Source: Cymbidium sinense (lineage: Eukaryota; Streptophyta; Magnoliopsida; Asparagales; Orchidaceae). Taken from it: a stretch of DNA of 64,000 nt. The translations under genes were made by a program, and so were the position numbers. Location of the stretch: positions 89,825,666 to 89,889,665 of the forward strand of contig CM038216.1 of NCBI GenBank assembly GCA_021442155.1, written 5' to 3'. Within the stretch, counting starts at the first letter, position 1, and each line of letters begins with the position of its first letter. Under the pieces are notes generated by a model. That model did not search any database. It saw nothing but the letters and a program-made list of their open reading frames with translations, and had not been told where the DNA came from. Positions 47,618 through 60,355 of this stretch are shown in pieces.

Positions 47618-50600
47618 AACCTTAAACCCTTAACTAAAACTTGAACCCTAAACCAAAAACCAAAACCCTAAACCATAAAACCTAAACCCTAAAACCCAAA
47701 ACCCTAAACCCTAAACCCTAAAACATAAACCCTAAACCCTAAATCATAAACCCAAAAAAAAAAATTCCTGAACACTAAATCCTGATCCCAAAACCCTAAA
47801 CCCTAAACTAACCATAAACCTTAAACCTTAAACCCTAAAAAGCTAAACACCTAAACCTAAACTAAATAATAAAAAAAAATTAAAAATTATACATCAAAAT
47901 AAAATAAAAAAATAAAATAAAATAAAAACATAAACTAAAACCTAAACTAAAACCTAAACTTAAAAAGAAAATAAAATAAAAAATAAAAACTTAAATAAAA
48001 TCAAATAAATAAAAACTAAACTAAACTAAAAATAAAAAATTTAAATAAAATAAAAACTAAACCTAAAATGAAAATAAAATAAACCTAAAATAAAGTAAAT
48101 TAAAAATTAAATTAAAATAAAAATAAAAATAATCCTAAATCAAAATAAAAAATAAAATAAACTAAAATAAATAAAATAAATAAACTAAATAAACCTAAGC
48201 CCTAAAACTAACCATAAACCTACAACCCTAAACCTTAAACCCTAAACCCTAAACCATAAAACCTTAAACCCTAAACCCAAAGCCCAAAACCATAAACCTT
48301 AAAACCCTAAATCCTAATCCCTAAACCCTAAACCCTAAAACCTACAACCATAAAACTTACAACACTAAACCGTAAACCCTAAACCCTAAACACTAAAAAC
48401 CTAAAAACTTAAACCTAAACTAAAAAAAACTTAAAAATAAAATAAATAGATAAATAACATAGAATAATAAAATAAAATAGAAATCTATAGAAAAACTTAA
48501 ACCTAAACCTAAACCTAAAAATAAAAATAAAATAAAATAAATAATTTAAAGTAAAATAAAAACCTTAACTAAACTAAAAATGACAATAAACCTAAAAATA
48601 GAAAACCTAAATAAAATTAAAATTGAACGTAAAATAAAAATAAGATAAACTTAAAATAAAATATAATAAAAACTAAATAAAAACTTAAACCTAAAAAATG
48701 AACTTAAAAATTAAACCTAAAAATAAAAAAAAATAAAACATAAAATGTGAACTAAAATAAACCTAAACCAAAAAAAATAAAATAAAATAAACCTAACCCT
48801 AAACTAAAAAAAACTAAACAAAAATAAATAAAACCTAAACCTAAACATAAAATAAACTAAAATTGAATAAACTAAAAATAGACCTAAAACTAAACCTAAA
48901 AATAAAAAATAAAATCTAAACATAAAAAATAAATAAAAATAAAACTAAACTAAAGAATAGACATAAACCTAAACCTAAACTTAAAAAAATTAAATTAAAT
49001 TAATAAACTTAAAACAAATAGACTAAACTAAATAAAAATAAAAAATTAACATAAATAAAAATTAAAAATAAAATAAATTAAAATATATAAAAAATAAAAT
49101 AAATAAACCTAAACCAAATGTTTTACTTATTTAAAAAAAAACTAAAAAAAACCCTAAACCCTAAAACTAACCATAAACTAAACCTAAACCTCCTAAACCC
49201 TAAACTCAAACTCTTAACCTCTCCTAAATCCTAAACTACCACTAAACCCCACCCTAAACCTTTCCCCTAACCCAACCTAAACCACCCTTCCAGCCAAACT
49301 AACCTAAACCAAAACCTAAACCACTGACCAACCCAAGCTAACCTAACTAACCCCAAACCCTCCTTTACCAACCCTAAACAAACCCTCTAATCCTCCACCT
49401 TCCAAACCCGGTAAAACCCATATCCTAAATCTAAACCAAATCCTAAACCATAAACACCTAAACCTAAACTAAATAAAACCAAAATAAAATAATTAAAAAC
49501 CTAAACCATAAACGTTAAAACCTAAAACCTAAACTCTAAATAAAACCTAAAATAAAATAAATAAATAAACTAAAACTAAATAACATAATAAATAAAACAA
49601 AATTTAAACTATAAATATAATAAATAAAAAGCTAAATTAACCTAAAAATTAAAATAAACCTAAAAAAAGAAAACCTAAATAAAATAAAAAATGAATGTAA
49701 AATAAAAAAAGAAAACTAAAATAAAATAAAATAGAATGAAAGCTAAATAAAAACCTAAACCTAAAAATAGACCTAAAAATTAAGCCTAAAAATAAATAAA
49801 AAATAAAACCTAAACCGTGAACTAAAAACAAACCTAACCTTAAAAAATAAATAAAATAAACCTAAACTTAAAGTAAAATAAACTAAACAAAAATAAATAA
49901 AACCAAAACCTACACTTAAAATAAACTAAACATAAACCTAAACTAAATAAAATAAAATATACTAAAAATAAACCTAAACTAAACTAAAAAATTAAACCTA
50001 AAAATTAACCTAAAATAAAAACCTAAAAGTTAAACCCAAATACATAAAATAAAAACATAAACCTAATACTAAAAATAAAAAATAAAAAATAAAACCTAAA
50101 GATAAAAAATAAAATAAAAATAAAACTAAACTAAAAAAAACATAAACCTAAACTTACACCTAAAAAATAAACTAAAATAAATAAATATAAAATAAATGAA
50201 CTAAACTAAATAAAAATAAAAAATAAAATAAATTAAAATAAATAAAAAATAAACAAAAAAAAAAAAAACCTGGTTTAATTAAAAAAACTAAAAAAAACCC
50301 CAAACCCCCAACCCTAAACCCTCAACCCCCCAAACCCTAAATATTAAAACCCTAAAGCAAATCCTAAACCATAAATTAACTAAACCCTAAACGAAACCAA
50401 CAAAACTAAAAAACCCTAAACCCAACTCTAACCATAAACCCTAAACTTAAAATCTAAACCCTAAACCTAAACCTTAAACCCTAAATCCTAACCCTAACCT
50501 AAAACATAAAACCATAAGCTCAAAAAACCTTAACCATAAACCCAGTAAACCATAAAGCCTTACACTGAAGCCACTAATGACACAAACCCTAAACCCAATT

Positions 50601-52898
50601 GACTAAACACTAAACACCTAAAAACCTAAACCTAAACTAAATAAAACCTAAAAACCTGAAAACTTAAACCTAAACTAACTAAAATAAAAATTAAAATAAA
50701 ATAATAGGAAAAACTTAAACCAAAATAAAATTAAAACCTAAATTAAAACCTAAAACTAAACCTAAAAATAAAATAAAATAAACTAGCAAAAATAAACTAA
50801 AGTAAATTAATAATAACCTAAACTAAACTAAAAAACAAAATAAACCTAAGAATAAAAAACCAATATAAAATAAAAAATAAACATAAGAAAAAATAAAATA
50901 ATATTAAAATAAACCTAAAATAAACCTAAAATAAAATAAAATAAAAACTAAATAAAAACCAAAATCTAAAAATTAATCCTAAAATAAATCATAAAAATAA
51001 ATACAAAATAAAACATTAACCCTAAATTAAAAAAGCCTAAACTTAAAATAAAAATATAATAAACTAAATAAAATAAACAAAACCTAAACTAAAATAAACT
51101 AAAGTAAAATAAATAAAACCTAAACCTAAACCTAAACCTAAACAAAATAAAATAAAATAAACTAAAAATAAATCAAAGTTTAAAAAAAATAATAAAACCT
51201 AAAAATAAACCTAAAATAAATACATAAAACAAGAACCTAAAAAAAATAAAATAAAAACATAAACCTAAACATAAAAATAAAGAATTAAATAAATTAAACT
51301 AAAGCTAAACCTAAAAATTAAAATAAAAATAAAACTCAATGAAAAAAATAAACCTAAACCTAAGAAATAAACTAAAATAAAATACCAAAACTAAAACAAA
51401 TAAACCTAAATTAAATAAACTAAACTAATAAAAAATAGAAATTAAATAAAAATAAAAATAAAAAATAAATTAAACTAAAATAAATAAAAATTATACTAAA
51501 TAAACCAAAACCTACTGATTTACTTATGTTAATTAAAAATTCTAAACCCTAAACCCTAAACCCTAAAGTCTAAATACTAAACCTTTAACCCTAAACCCTA
51601 AACCCTAAAACCCCAAACCCTAAACCCAAAAAACCTACAAACCTAAACCTAAACTAAATAAAACCCAAAAATAAAATAAATAAAAATACCTAAACATAAA
51701 TAAAAAAAGAAGTAAATAAAAACCTAAACTAAAACCTAAACCTAAACCTAAAGAAAGAAAATAAAAATAATAAAAATAAACAATAATAAAATAAATTAAA
51801 AGCTAAACTAAACTAAAAAAATAAAAGAAACCTTAGAATAAAAAAACCTAAATAAAATGAAAACTAAACATAAATAAAAGTAAAATAAACTTAAAAAAAT
51901 GAAATAAAAACTAAATAAAAACCAAAACCTAAAATAAAAATAAAATAAAACTTAAACCCTAAACAAAAAAAAACATAAACCTAAAATAAAAATTAAATTA
52001 ACAAAATAAAATTCACCTAAACCTAAAATAAAATATACTAACTTAAGTACATACCTAAACCTAAACCTAAACTAAATAAAATAAAATAACATAAACTAAA
52101 AATAAACCTAAACAATAAAAAAAATTGAAAAATAAACTTAAAACCTAAACCTAAAAATAAACAAATACCTAAACCTAAACCTAAACCTAAAAAATAAACT
52201 AAAATAAAAAAGCTAAACTAAAATAAATGAACTTAAAATAAATAAACTAAACTAAATGAAAATATAAAATAAAATAAACTAAAATAAATAAAAATAAACT
52301 AAATAAACCTAAACTCTTTTTTGTAATTTCAAAAAACCATAAATCAAAATCCTAGCTAAAACCAACCTAACCAACAACCTGACCTAAACCCTCTAAAGCA
52401 TAAACCCAAAACCCTAAACCCTAAACCTCCTACCACTCTTAAATCCTAAACCATAAACTAAACCCTAAATCTGGGTCATATCCCTAACCTGACCCTAAAG
52501 TCCTAAAGCATACACCACTGCCTAAACCCTACCCTACCCAATGCTAAACCTTGTAAACCTAAACCCTAAACAACTCTAAACCTAAACCTAAACTGAGCAC
52601 AATCCCCAAAACTAAACCCTGCTCCATGGACATCACTTAAACCCTAAACCCTCCTAAAGCCACTATGAACCATAAACAAACCTCCAAACCCTAAACTCCC
52701 ACTAAACTAACCTAAACCCTAAATCTTAAAAGCATAAAAACCTAAACCCACAAACCTGGCTAAACCCTAAATTGTAAACCTTAAACTATAACCATAAACT
52801 CAAAACCCTAAACCTAAACCTAAAGTAACAAAATAAATTAAAAAATAAACCATAAACCCTAAAACAAAATAAACTTAAACTTAAACCTAAACCCTAAG
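47618..52898 (+). repeat. Telomere-like array between GR-RBP copies 6 and 7
   Basis: Mostly C-poor repeats with canonical stretches near 47640-47830, 48200-48400, 50300-50600 and 51540-51620. C-rich variant patches occur at 49190-49450 and 52330-52760. Boundary motifs are at 49107 and 51509. The array ends in the GR-RBP leader from about 52811. No gene recognised. Confidence 0.88.
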
Positions 52899-53370
52899 AA
52901 TGGGCAAAACCTTGATGGTAGGAAAATCACTATCAACCAGGCCCAGTCTAGATCTAGCAGTGGAGTTGAAGGCCGAGGAAGTTATTATCATAGTGGTGGT
53001 GGGGGATCTAAAGATGTTGGTGGATATGGAGGTGGTAGTCAGAGCAGCAGTGGTTTTGGAAGTGGGAACCATGGTTGAAGCGGAGGGAGAGATTGGGGAT
53101 ATGATGGTGGATCCTGCTACTCGAGAAGCTGGGGTGGTTCTGATGGGAACTAGAGAAACTGAAGAACAGCCAATCCGATCTATTGCTTATGGAACTATCT
53201 CTTTATAATAGGCACGGTTCTAGTTATCTAGGGCTTTTGATTTACTCTATGTGGGCTCATTTTTTAACTATGTCATCGCTCATGTCTTAGAAAACTTGGT
53301 GTGCTATTTGGTTGATGAAATCAAAAAGCATAAATGTTGAATATGAATTTGTTCTCTGTTAAGAAACAAA
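52899..53370 (+). pseudogene. GR-RBP 3' fragment, copy 7
   Basis: After CCCTAAG the frame reads NGQNLDGRKITINQAQSRSS, closest of all copies to a natural GR-RBP. It continues GVEGRGSYYHSGGGGS, DVGGYGGGSQSSSGFGSG, a stop, SGGRDWGYDGGSCYSRSWGG, SDGN, a stop (TGG to TAG) and RN. The 3' UTR is full length to GTTCTCTGTTAAG. The RRM residues present (NGQNLDGR-x-ITINQAQSR) form its last beta strand; RNP1 and RNP2 are absent. Only three point changes separate it from a continuous frame over the preserved part. Confidence 0.9.
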
Positions 53371-56300
53371 AAACCAAAAACCCTAAACTCTAAACTATAA
53401 CCTAAACCATAAACCTAAAACCAAAAACCCTAAACGCTAAACCCTAAAAACCCTAAACCCTAAACCATAAACCCTAAAACCTAAACCCTAAACCCTAACC
53501 CCTAAACCCTAAACCCTAAACCCTAAACCCCAAACCCTAAACCCTAAACTCTAAAACAAAATTAACCTAAACCTAAAAGCTAAAAAACTAAACTAAAATA
53601 AAATAAAATAAAAAATATTCATAAAGAAAATTAACCAAAATAAAGTAAAATAAAATTAAAACCTAAACCTAAACCTAAATAAAATAAAATAAAATAAATA
53701 AAAACCTAAACTAAACTAAAAAATAATAACCTAAATGAAATAAAAACTAAACCTAAAATAAAAATAAAATAAACCTAAAATAAAAATAAAATAAGCCTAA
53801 AATAAAATAAAATAAAATAAAAACAAAATAAAATCCTAAACTTAAAAAGTAAACCTAAAAATAAAATATTAAAATAAATAAGAAAATAACCTAAACCCTA
53901 AACTAAAAAAAAACCAAACATAAAGCTAAACTAAAATAGATTGAGCTAAAATAAATAAAGCCAAAATCTAAAACGAAAATAAACTAAACTTAAATTAAAT
54001 AAATTAAAATAAACTAAACATAAACATAAACCTAAACTAAAAAATAAAAACTAAAACCAAACTTAAATTAAAAACCTAAAACCATAAACTAAAAAAATAA
54101 AATAAACACCTAAACCTAAACCTTCAAATAAAAAATAAAACCTAAACCTAAAAAATAAAATAAAAAAAAAACTAAACTAAAAAATAAAAGAAAATATAAA
54201 ACCTAAACTAAAATAAATAACCCTAAAATAAATAACCTTAATTAAATAAAAATAAAATTAAATCTAAATAAAAAGAAAAAGTAAAATAAAGTAAAATAAA
54301 TAAAAAATAAACTAAATAAACCTAAACCTACAAGTTTGCTTAAATTAAAAATAATAAAAAAATAAATAATAAAAAAAAACCTTAATCTTAAACCCAAAAC
54401 CCCAAACCCTAAACCTACAACCATAAACCCTAAAACACTAAGCCCTACACACTAAACCCTAAACCCTAATCCCTAAACGCTAAAACTTTGAACCCTAAAC
54501 CTTAAATCCTAAACCCTAAAGTCTAAAACCTACAACCCTAGACCCTAAACCCAAAACCCCAAACCCCAAACCCTAAACCCTAAACCCTAAACCCTATAAA
54601 CCTAAAAATCCTAAACATAAGATAAATAAAAAACCTAAACCTAAGTAAAATAAGTAAATAAAATAAACTAAAAACTTAAAGTAAAACCTAAACCTAAAAC
54701 TAGACCTAAAAATAAAAACTAAATTAAAATAAAATAAATAAAAACTTTAACTAAACAAAAAAAATAAAATAAACCTAAAAAATAAAAAATTGAAATAAAA
54801 TAAAAACTAACATAAAAAAACCTTAAAATAAAATAAAATAAAATAAAAACTAAAAAAATGTGAACCTGAAAAATAAAAAAATAATAAAATCTAAACCCTA
54901 AACTAACCAAAAAAGACATAAACCTAAAATAAACTAAATCAAATAAACATAAACCTAAACTAAAATAAACTAAATAAAAATACATAAATGCTAACCCTAT
55001 AATAAAATAAACTAAACCTAAACCCTTAACCAAACAAAATAAAATAAACTAAAAGTAAACCTAAACCTAAACTAAAAAAACCTAAAATTAAACCTAAAAT
55101 AAAAACCTAAAACCTAAACCTAAAAAAATAAAATAAAAAACTAAAACTAAATAAAAATATAAAAAATATAACATAAACCTAAAAAATAAATTAAATTAAC
55201 ACTAAACTTAAAAATAAGCCTAAACCTAGACCTAAACCTAAAAAAAAACTAAAATAAAAAAAACCTAAATGAAAATAAATAAAGCTGAAATAAATAAACT
55301 AAACTAAATAAAATATTTAAATAAATGTAAATAAAAAAAATATAATTATCTAAAATAAATAAAAAATAAAATAAATTTACCTAAACCAACCAGTTTACTT
55401 AATTAAAAAAAAAACCTAAATCCTAAACCCTAAATCTCAAACCGTAAACCCTAAATCCTTAACTGAAAACCAAAATACCCTAAACCTATAACCCAAAACC
55501 TACAACCCTAAACCTAAACCCAAAACCTAAAAAACCCTAATCCCTAAACCCTAAAAAAAACTAAAATTAATTAAAAATAGAGTAAATAAACCTAAACTTA
55601 CCAATTTACTAATCTCAAATAAAAAAAACCTTAAACTTTAAATCCTAAACCTTAAACCCTAAACCCTAGAACCTAAACCCCAAACAACTCTAAACCCTAA
55701 ACCCTAAAACCTAAACCCTAAGCCTTAATCCCTAAGCCCTAACCCAAAACCCTAAACCATAAAAGCATAAATCCTAAAAGCCTAAACCATAAACCCTAAA
55801 CCATAAACCTGAACCTACAAACCCCAAACCCCAGCATAAACCATAAACCTCTCTAAACTAAATGCTAAATCTTCAGAACTCCATGACCATCCAGGCCCTG
55901 GGCCTCAAACTGCCCCTGACCCTGGGCTCTGTCTTTGGACTGGCTCCACAACCCTGGGCCACAGGCTAAAGCCTAACTACTGACGTTGGACCCTAAACCT
56001 AGGCGTAACCTAAAATCCTGATCATCTCTTGGGCCCTAAACCACCCTAAACCTAAACTAAACCTAAACCTAAATCATAACTAATCTAGGCTCTGCCACCC
56101 CGGCACACTACCCTGAGCTAACTTAAACCCTGATCTAAACCCTAAAACTCAGATAAAAGATGGACTAATACCTAGGCTTGCGGGTTTACAGGTTTCAAAA
56201 CCACTTTAAACCTAAACCTAACTCACCCTAAGGCTCTAGGCCTGAATCTGAAACCTCTGATCCCAGGCCCTGACCCTCCTAAAGATAAAGGCATAATCTT

Positions 56301-56792
56301 AAAACCTCCCACACCACTTCCTGACCCTGACCCTAAAAACCTAAAGCATACCACAACCCTAAACTACAGGCCATGGACCTGACTCTAAACCCTATGCTAA
56401 ATCTTAAATCGGAACCCTAAACCCTATGCCCAGGCTTAAACTCTGCACCCTACCTATAAACCCACCTAAACCCTACTAAACTTTGTATCATGAACTACCA
56501 CCAACCCTCTTTATATCATGAACTAACCTAAACCCTAAACCCTAAAACCTAAACACTAAAGCCTAAACCCTAACACTAAAACCTAAACCCTAAAAGCATA
56601 AAACCTAAAACCCTAAACCCTAAATCCTAAACCCTAATCCCTAAACCATAAAACCTAAACCCTAAACCCTAACCATAAATCTTTAACCCTAAACCCCAAA
56701 CCTTAAACCTAAACCTAAAGTAATTAAATAAATTAAAAAATAAACCTAAACCATAAAACCTAATAAACCTAAACCTAAACCTAAACCGTAAG
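53371..56792 (+). repeat. Telomere-like array between GR-RBP copies 7 and 8
   Basis: Canonical repeats (53410-53560), C-poor repeats, boundary motifs at 54321, 55381 and 55591, a GC-rich block at 55870-56480, canonical repeats (56520-56700) and the GR-RBP leader (from 56707). The minus-strand 104-codon hydrophobic frame at 54719-55033 is a TTT-codon artefact. Confidence 0.88.
55870..56480 (+). repeat. GC-rich variant block present in one higher-order unit only
   Basis: CCCTGGGCC, CTGACC and GGCCCTAAACC words over about 600 bases. The equivalent position in the next unit (about 59310-59560) is some 600 bases shorter and C-rich instead of GC-rich, so the block is a polymorphic segment between neighbouring units. 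Confidence 0.7.
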
Positions 56793-57260
56793 CTTGGGTA
56801 AAACTTTGATGGCAGAAACATCATCATCAACTAGGATCAGTCTAGATCTAGCGGTGGAGGTGAAGGCGAAGGTGGTTGTTATCACAATGCTAGTGTGGGA
56901 TCTGAAGGTGCTGGTGGATATGGAGGTTGTGGTTATAGAAGCGAGAGGAGTGATAGAGGTTACAACCTTAGTAGTGGCCGAGGGAGAGATCGGGGATGTG
57001 ATGGTGGATCCCGCTACTCGAGAGGCCCGGGTGGTTCTGATGGGAATTGGAGAAATTGAAGAATGATTGATCTGATCTACTACTTATGAAACTGTCTTTA
57101 CAATAGAGATGGTTATAATTATCTAATTTTTTTGACTTGCTCTATGTGTAATCATTTTTGATCTTTATCATCGCATATGACTTAGAAAAATTAGTGTGTT
57201 ACTTGATTGATGAAATCAAAAAGAAGAAATGTCAAATTTGAATTTGTTCTCTACTAAAAA
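56793..57260 (+). pseudogene. GR-RBP 3' fragment, copy 8
   Basis: Starts after CCGTAAG as LG-stop-NFDGRNIIIN, stop, DQSRSSGGGEGEGG, then SEGAGGYGGCGYRSERSDRG, NLSSGRGRDRGCDGG, SRYSRGPGGSDGNWRN and the natural stop. Downstream of the second stop the glycine-rich C-terminus is fully open. The 3' UTR ends TTGTTCTCTACTAAAAA. It shares the N-stop-DQSRSSGGGEGEGG state with copy 9, marking the two as recent duplicates. Confidence 0.9.
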
Positions 57261-59851
57261 TAATAAAAATCCTAAACTCTAAACTAAAACCTGAACTCTA
57301 AACCAAAAACCAAAACCCAAAACCTTCAATGCTAAACCCTAAAAACCCTAAACCTTTAAACCCTAAAACCCTAAAACCCTAAACCCTAAACCCTAAAACT
57401 TATAACCTAAACCCTAAACCCTAAACCCCTAACCCCAAATCCTAAACCCTAAACCCTAAACCTTAAACCCTAAAAAGCTAAACATTATACCAAAACTAAA
57501 TAGGACCTTAAAATAAATAAATAAATAAACTTAAACCAAATTTAAATTAAAAAAATTAAATTAAATTAATTTAAAACCTAAACCTAAACTAAAATAAAAA
57601 TAAAATACAAAGTAAAAAACTAAACTAAAATAAAATAAATAAAAACCTAAACTAAACTAAAAAATAAAACCTAAGTAAAATAAAAACTAAACCTAAAATA
57701 AACCTAAAATAAAATAAAATAAAAACTAAATAAATACCTAAATCTAAAATATAAACCTAAAAATAAATAAAAAATAAAACCTAAACCAAAAATAAAAAAG
57801 CCTAAATTTAAAATAAAAATAAAATAAAGCTAAACCTAAACTAAAATAAATAAAACCAAAGATCAAACTTAAAATAAACTAAACCTAAACCTAAATCAAA
57901 ACTAAATAAAATAAAATAAACTAAAAATAAACATAAACCAAAACTCAAATATAAAACCTAAAAGTAACCCTAAAACACAATACTATGAAAATAAAATAAA
58001 CACCTAAACCTAAACCTAAAAATAAAATAAATAAACCTAAAAATAAAATAAAAATTAAACTAAACTAAAAAAATAAACCTAAACCTAAACCTAAAAAATA
58101 AAGTAAAATAAATAAATATAAAATAAATAAAGTAAACTAAATAAAAATAAAAATAAACCTAAGTAAAAATAAAATATAAAATAAAGTGAAATAAATTAAA
58201 TAAATAAATAATCCTAAATCTACTGCATTACTTAAATTAAAAGGAATAAAAAAATCTTAATCTGAAACCCTAAACTTTAAAATAAACCCTAGTCCCAAAA
58301 CTTACAACCATAAACCCTAAACCGTACAACCCTATACCCTAAACCCTAAACCTTAATCCCTAAACCTTAAAATCCTGAACCCTAATCCCTAAACCCTAAA
58401 ACAAACAACCCTAGACCTTAAACCCTAAACCATAAAGACCTAAAAATCTAAACCTAAACAAAATAAAACCTAAAATTAAACTAAATAAAAAACCTAAACC
58501 TACATAAAATTAAAAATTGAAATAAAATAAAAACCTGAATTAAAACCTAAAACTAAACCTAAACCTAAAATAAAATAAAAAATAAAAACTAAAATAAAAT
58601 AAAATAAATAAAAACCTAAAATAAATTAAAAAAAACCTCAACCTCAACCTAAAAATAAAAAATAAAACCTAAACATGAAAAATAAAATAAAAATAAAACA
58701 AAATAAAAAATAAACATAAACCTAGACATAAACCTTAAAATTAAACTAAATAAAAAAACCTAAACTAAAATAAATAAATCTAAAAGAAATAAATTAAACT
58801 AAATAAAAAAAATAAACTAAATAAAATAAAAATAAAATAAACTAATATAAATAAATAAATAAAATAAAATATAAACTTAAACCTATATTTAATTAAAAAT
58901 AAAAACAAACCCTAAACACTAAAGCCTAAATCCTAAACCCTAAACCCTAAACCCTAAACCATAAAACTAACCCTAAACCCTAAACACTAATCCTAAAAAC
59001 TTAAACCTATGACCCTAAGACCTAAACACTAAACCTTAGAAAACCCAAAACACTAATCCCTAAACCCTAAACTATAACCCTAAACCTTAAACACTAAAAC
59101 CCTAAACCCTAAACCCTAAACCATAAAACTAATCCTAAACCTTATACCCTAAACCTACAACCTGAAACCAACAACCCTAAACCTAAACCCTAAACTTAAA
59201 AAACCCTAATCCTTAAACCCTAAAATAACTAGTAAATAAAATGGACTAAATAAACTACTTGCCATTTACTAATTTCAGGAAAGAACAAACTTTAAATCCT
59301 AAACCTTAAACCACCACAGGACCTACCCAGATAACTCTAAACCAGGCCTAAACCTACTAACCCGCATCCTAGCCTAACCTAAACCCTGATAATAAGGCAT
59401 AAATCCTAAAGCCTACCAAACCCTAAACCCTCTAACCATGACTAAACCACCCAGGCATAAACCACAAAACTACCAAACGACCACTTCTAAACCTAAATGC
59501 TAAATCTTAAACTGACCCTAACCCTACCCACCTCTAAACTCCTAAACTAAACCACACTCCCTAAACCCTAAACCCTCCCTCTTTTGTATCGTTAACCACA
59601 AAACTCCACTAAAGCTAAACACTAAAGTTTAAACCCTTACAGTAAACCCTAAACCCTAAAAGCATAAAACCTAAAACTCAAAACCCTAAATCCTAAACCC
59701 TAAACCCTAAAACCTAAACCCTAAACCCTAACCATAAACCTTAAACCCTAAACCCCAAACTTTAAACCTAAACCTAAAGTAACTAAATAAATTAAAAAAT
59801 AAACCTAAACCATAAAACCTAATAAACTTAAACCAAAACCTAAACCCTAAG
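57261..59851 (+). repeat. Telomere-like array between GR-RBP copies 8 and 9
   Basis: Matches the stretch after copy 9 feature by feature at an offset of about 3.06 kb, for example the TTAAATTAAATTAATTTAAA word near 57565 and 60627, and ATCCTGAACCCTAATCCC near 58373 and 61432. Boundary motifs are at 58213 and 59254. C-rich variant sequence lies at 59310-59560. Confidence 0.88.
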
Positions 59852-60355
59852 AATGGGCAAAACTTTGATGGCAGAAACATCATTGTCAACTAGGATCAGT
59901 CTAGATCTAGTGGTGGAGGTGAAGGCGAAGGTGGCAGTTATCAGAGTGCTAGTGGGGGATCTGAAGTTGCTAGTGGATATGGAGGTGGTGGTCAGAGTAG
60001 TGGTGGTTATGGAATCGAGAGGAGTGATAGAGGTTACAACCTTAGTGGTGGCAGAGAGAGATCGGGGATGTGATGGCGGATCCCGCTACTTGAGAGGCCC
60101 GGGTGGTTCTGATGGGAATTGGATAAATTGAAGAATGATTGATCTGATTTACTGCTTATGAAATTGTCTTTACAATAGAGATGGTTTTAATTATCTAATT
60201 TTTTTGACTTGCTCTATGCGTGCTCATTTTTGATCTATGCCATTGAATATGACTTAGAAAAATTAGTGTATCACTTGGTTGACGAAATCAAAAAGAAGAA
60301 ATGTCAAATTTGAATTTGTAATGTCAAATTTGAATTTGTTCTCTACTAAAAAAAT
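59852..60355 (+). pseudogene. GR-RBP 3' fragment, copy 9
   Basis: Reads NGQNFDGRNIIVN, stop, DQSRSSGGGEGEGG, SGYGGGGQSSGGYG, ERSDRGYNLSGGRERSGM and a stop caused by a small deletion. The normal frame resumes with GPGGSDGNW and INstop. The 3' UTR contains a direct duplication of about 20 bases (AATGTCAAATTTGAATTTG twice, near 60300-60340) that no other copy has. Confidence 0.9.
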
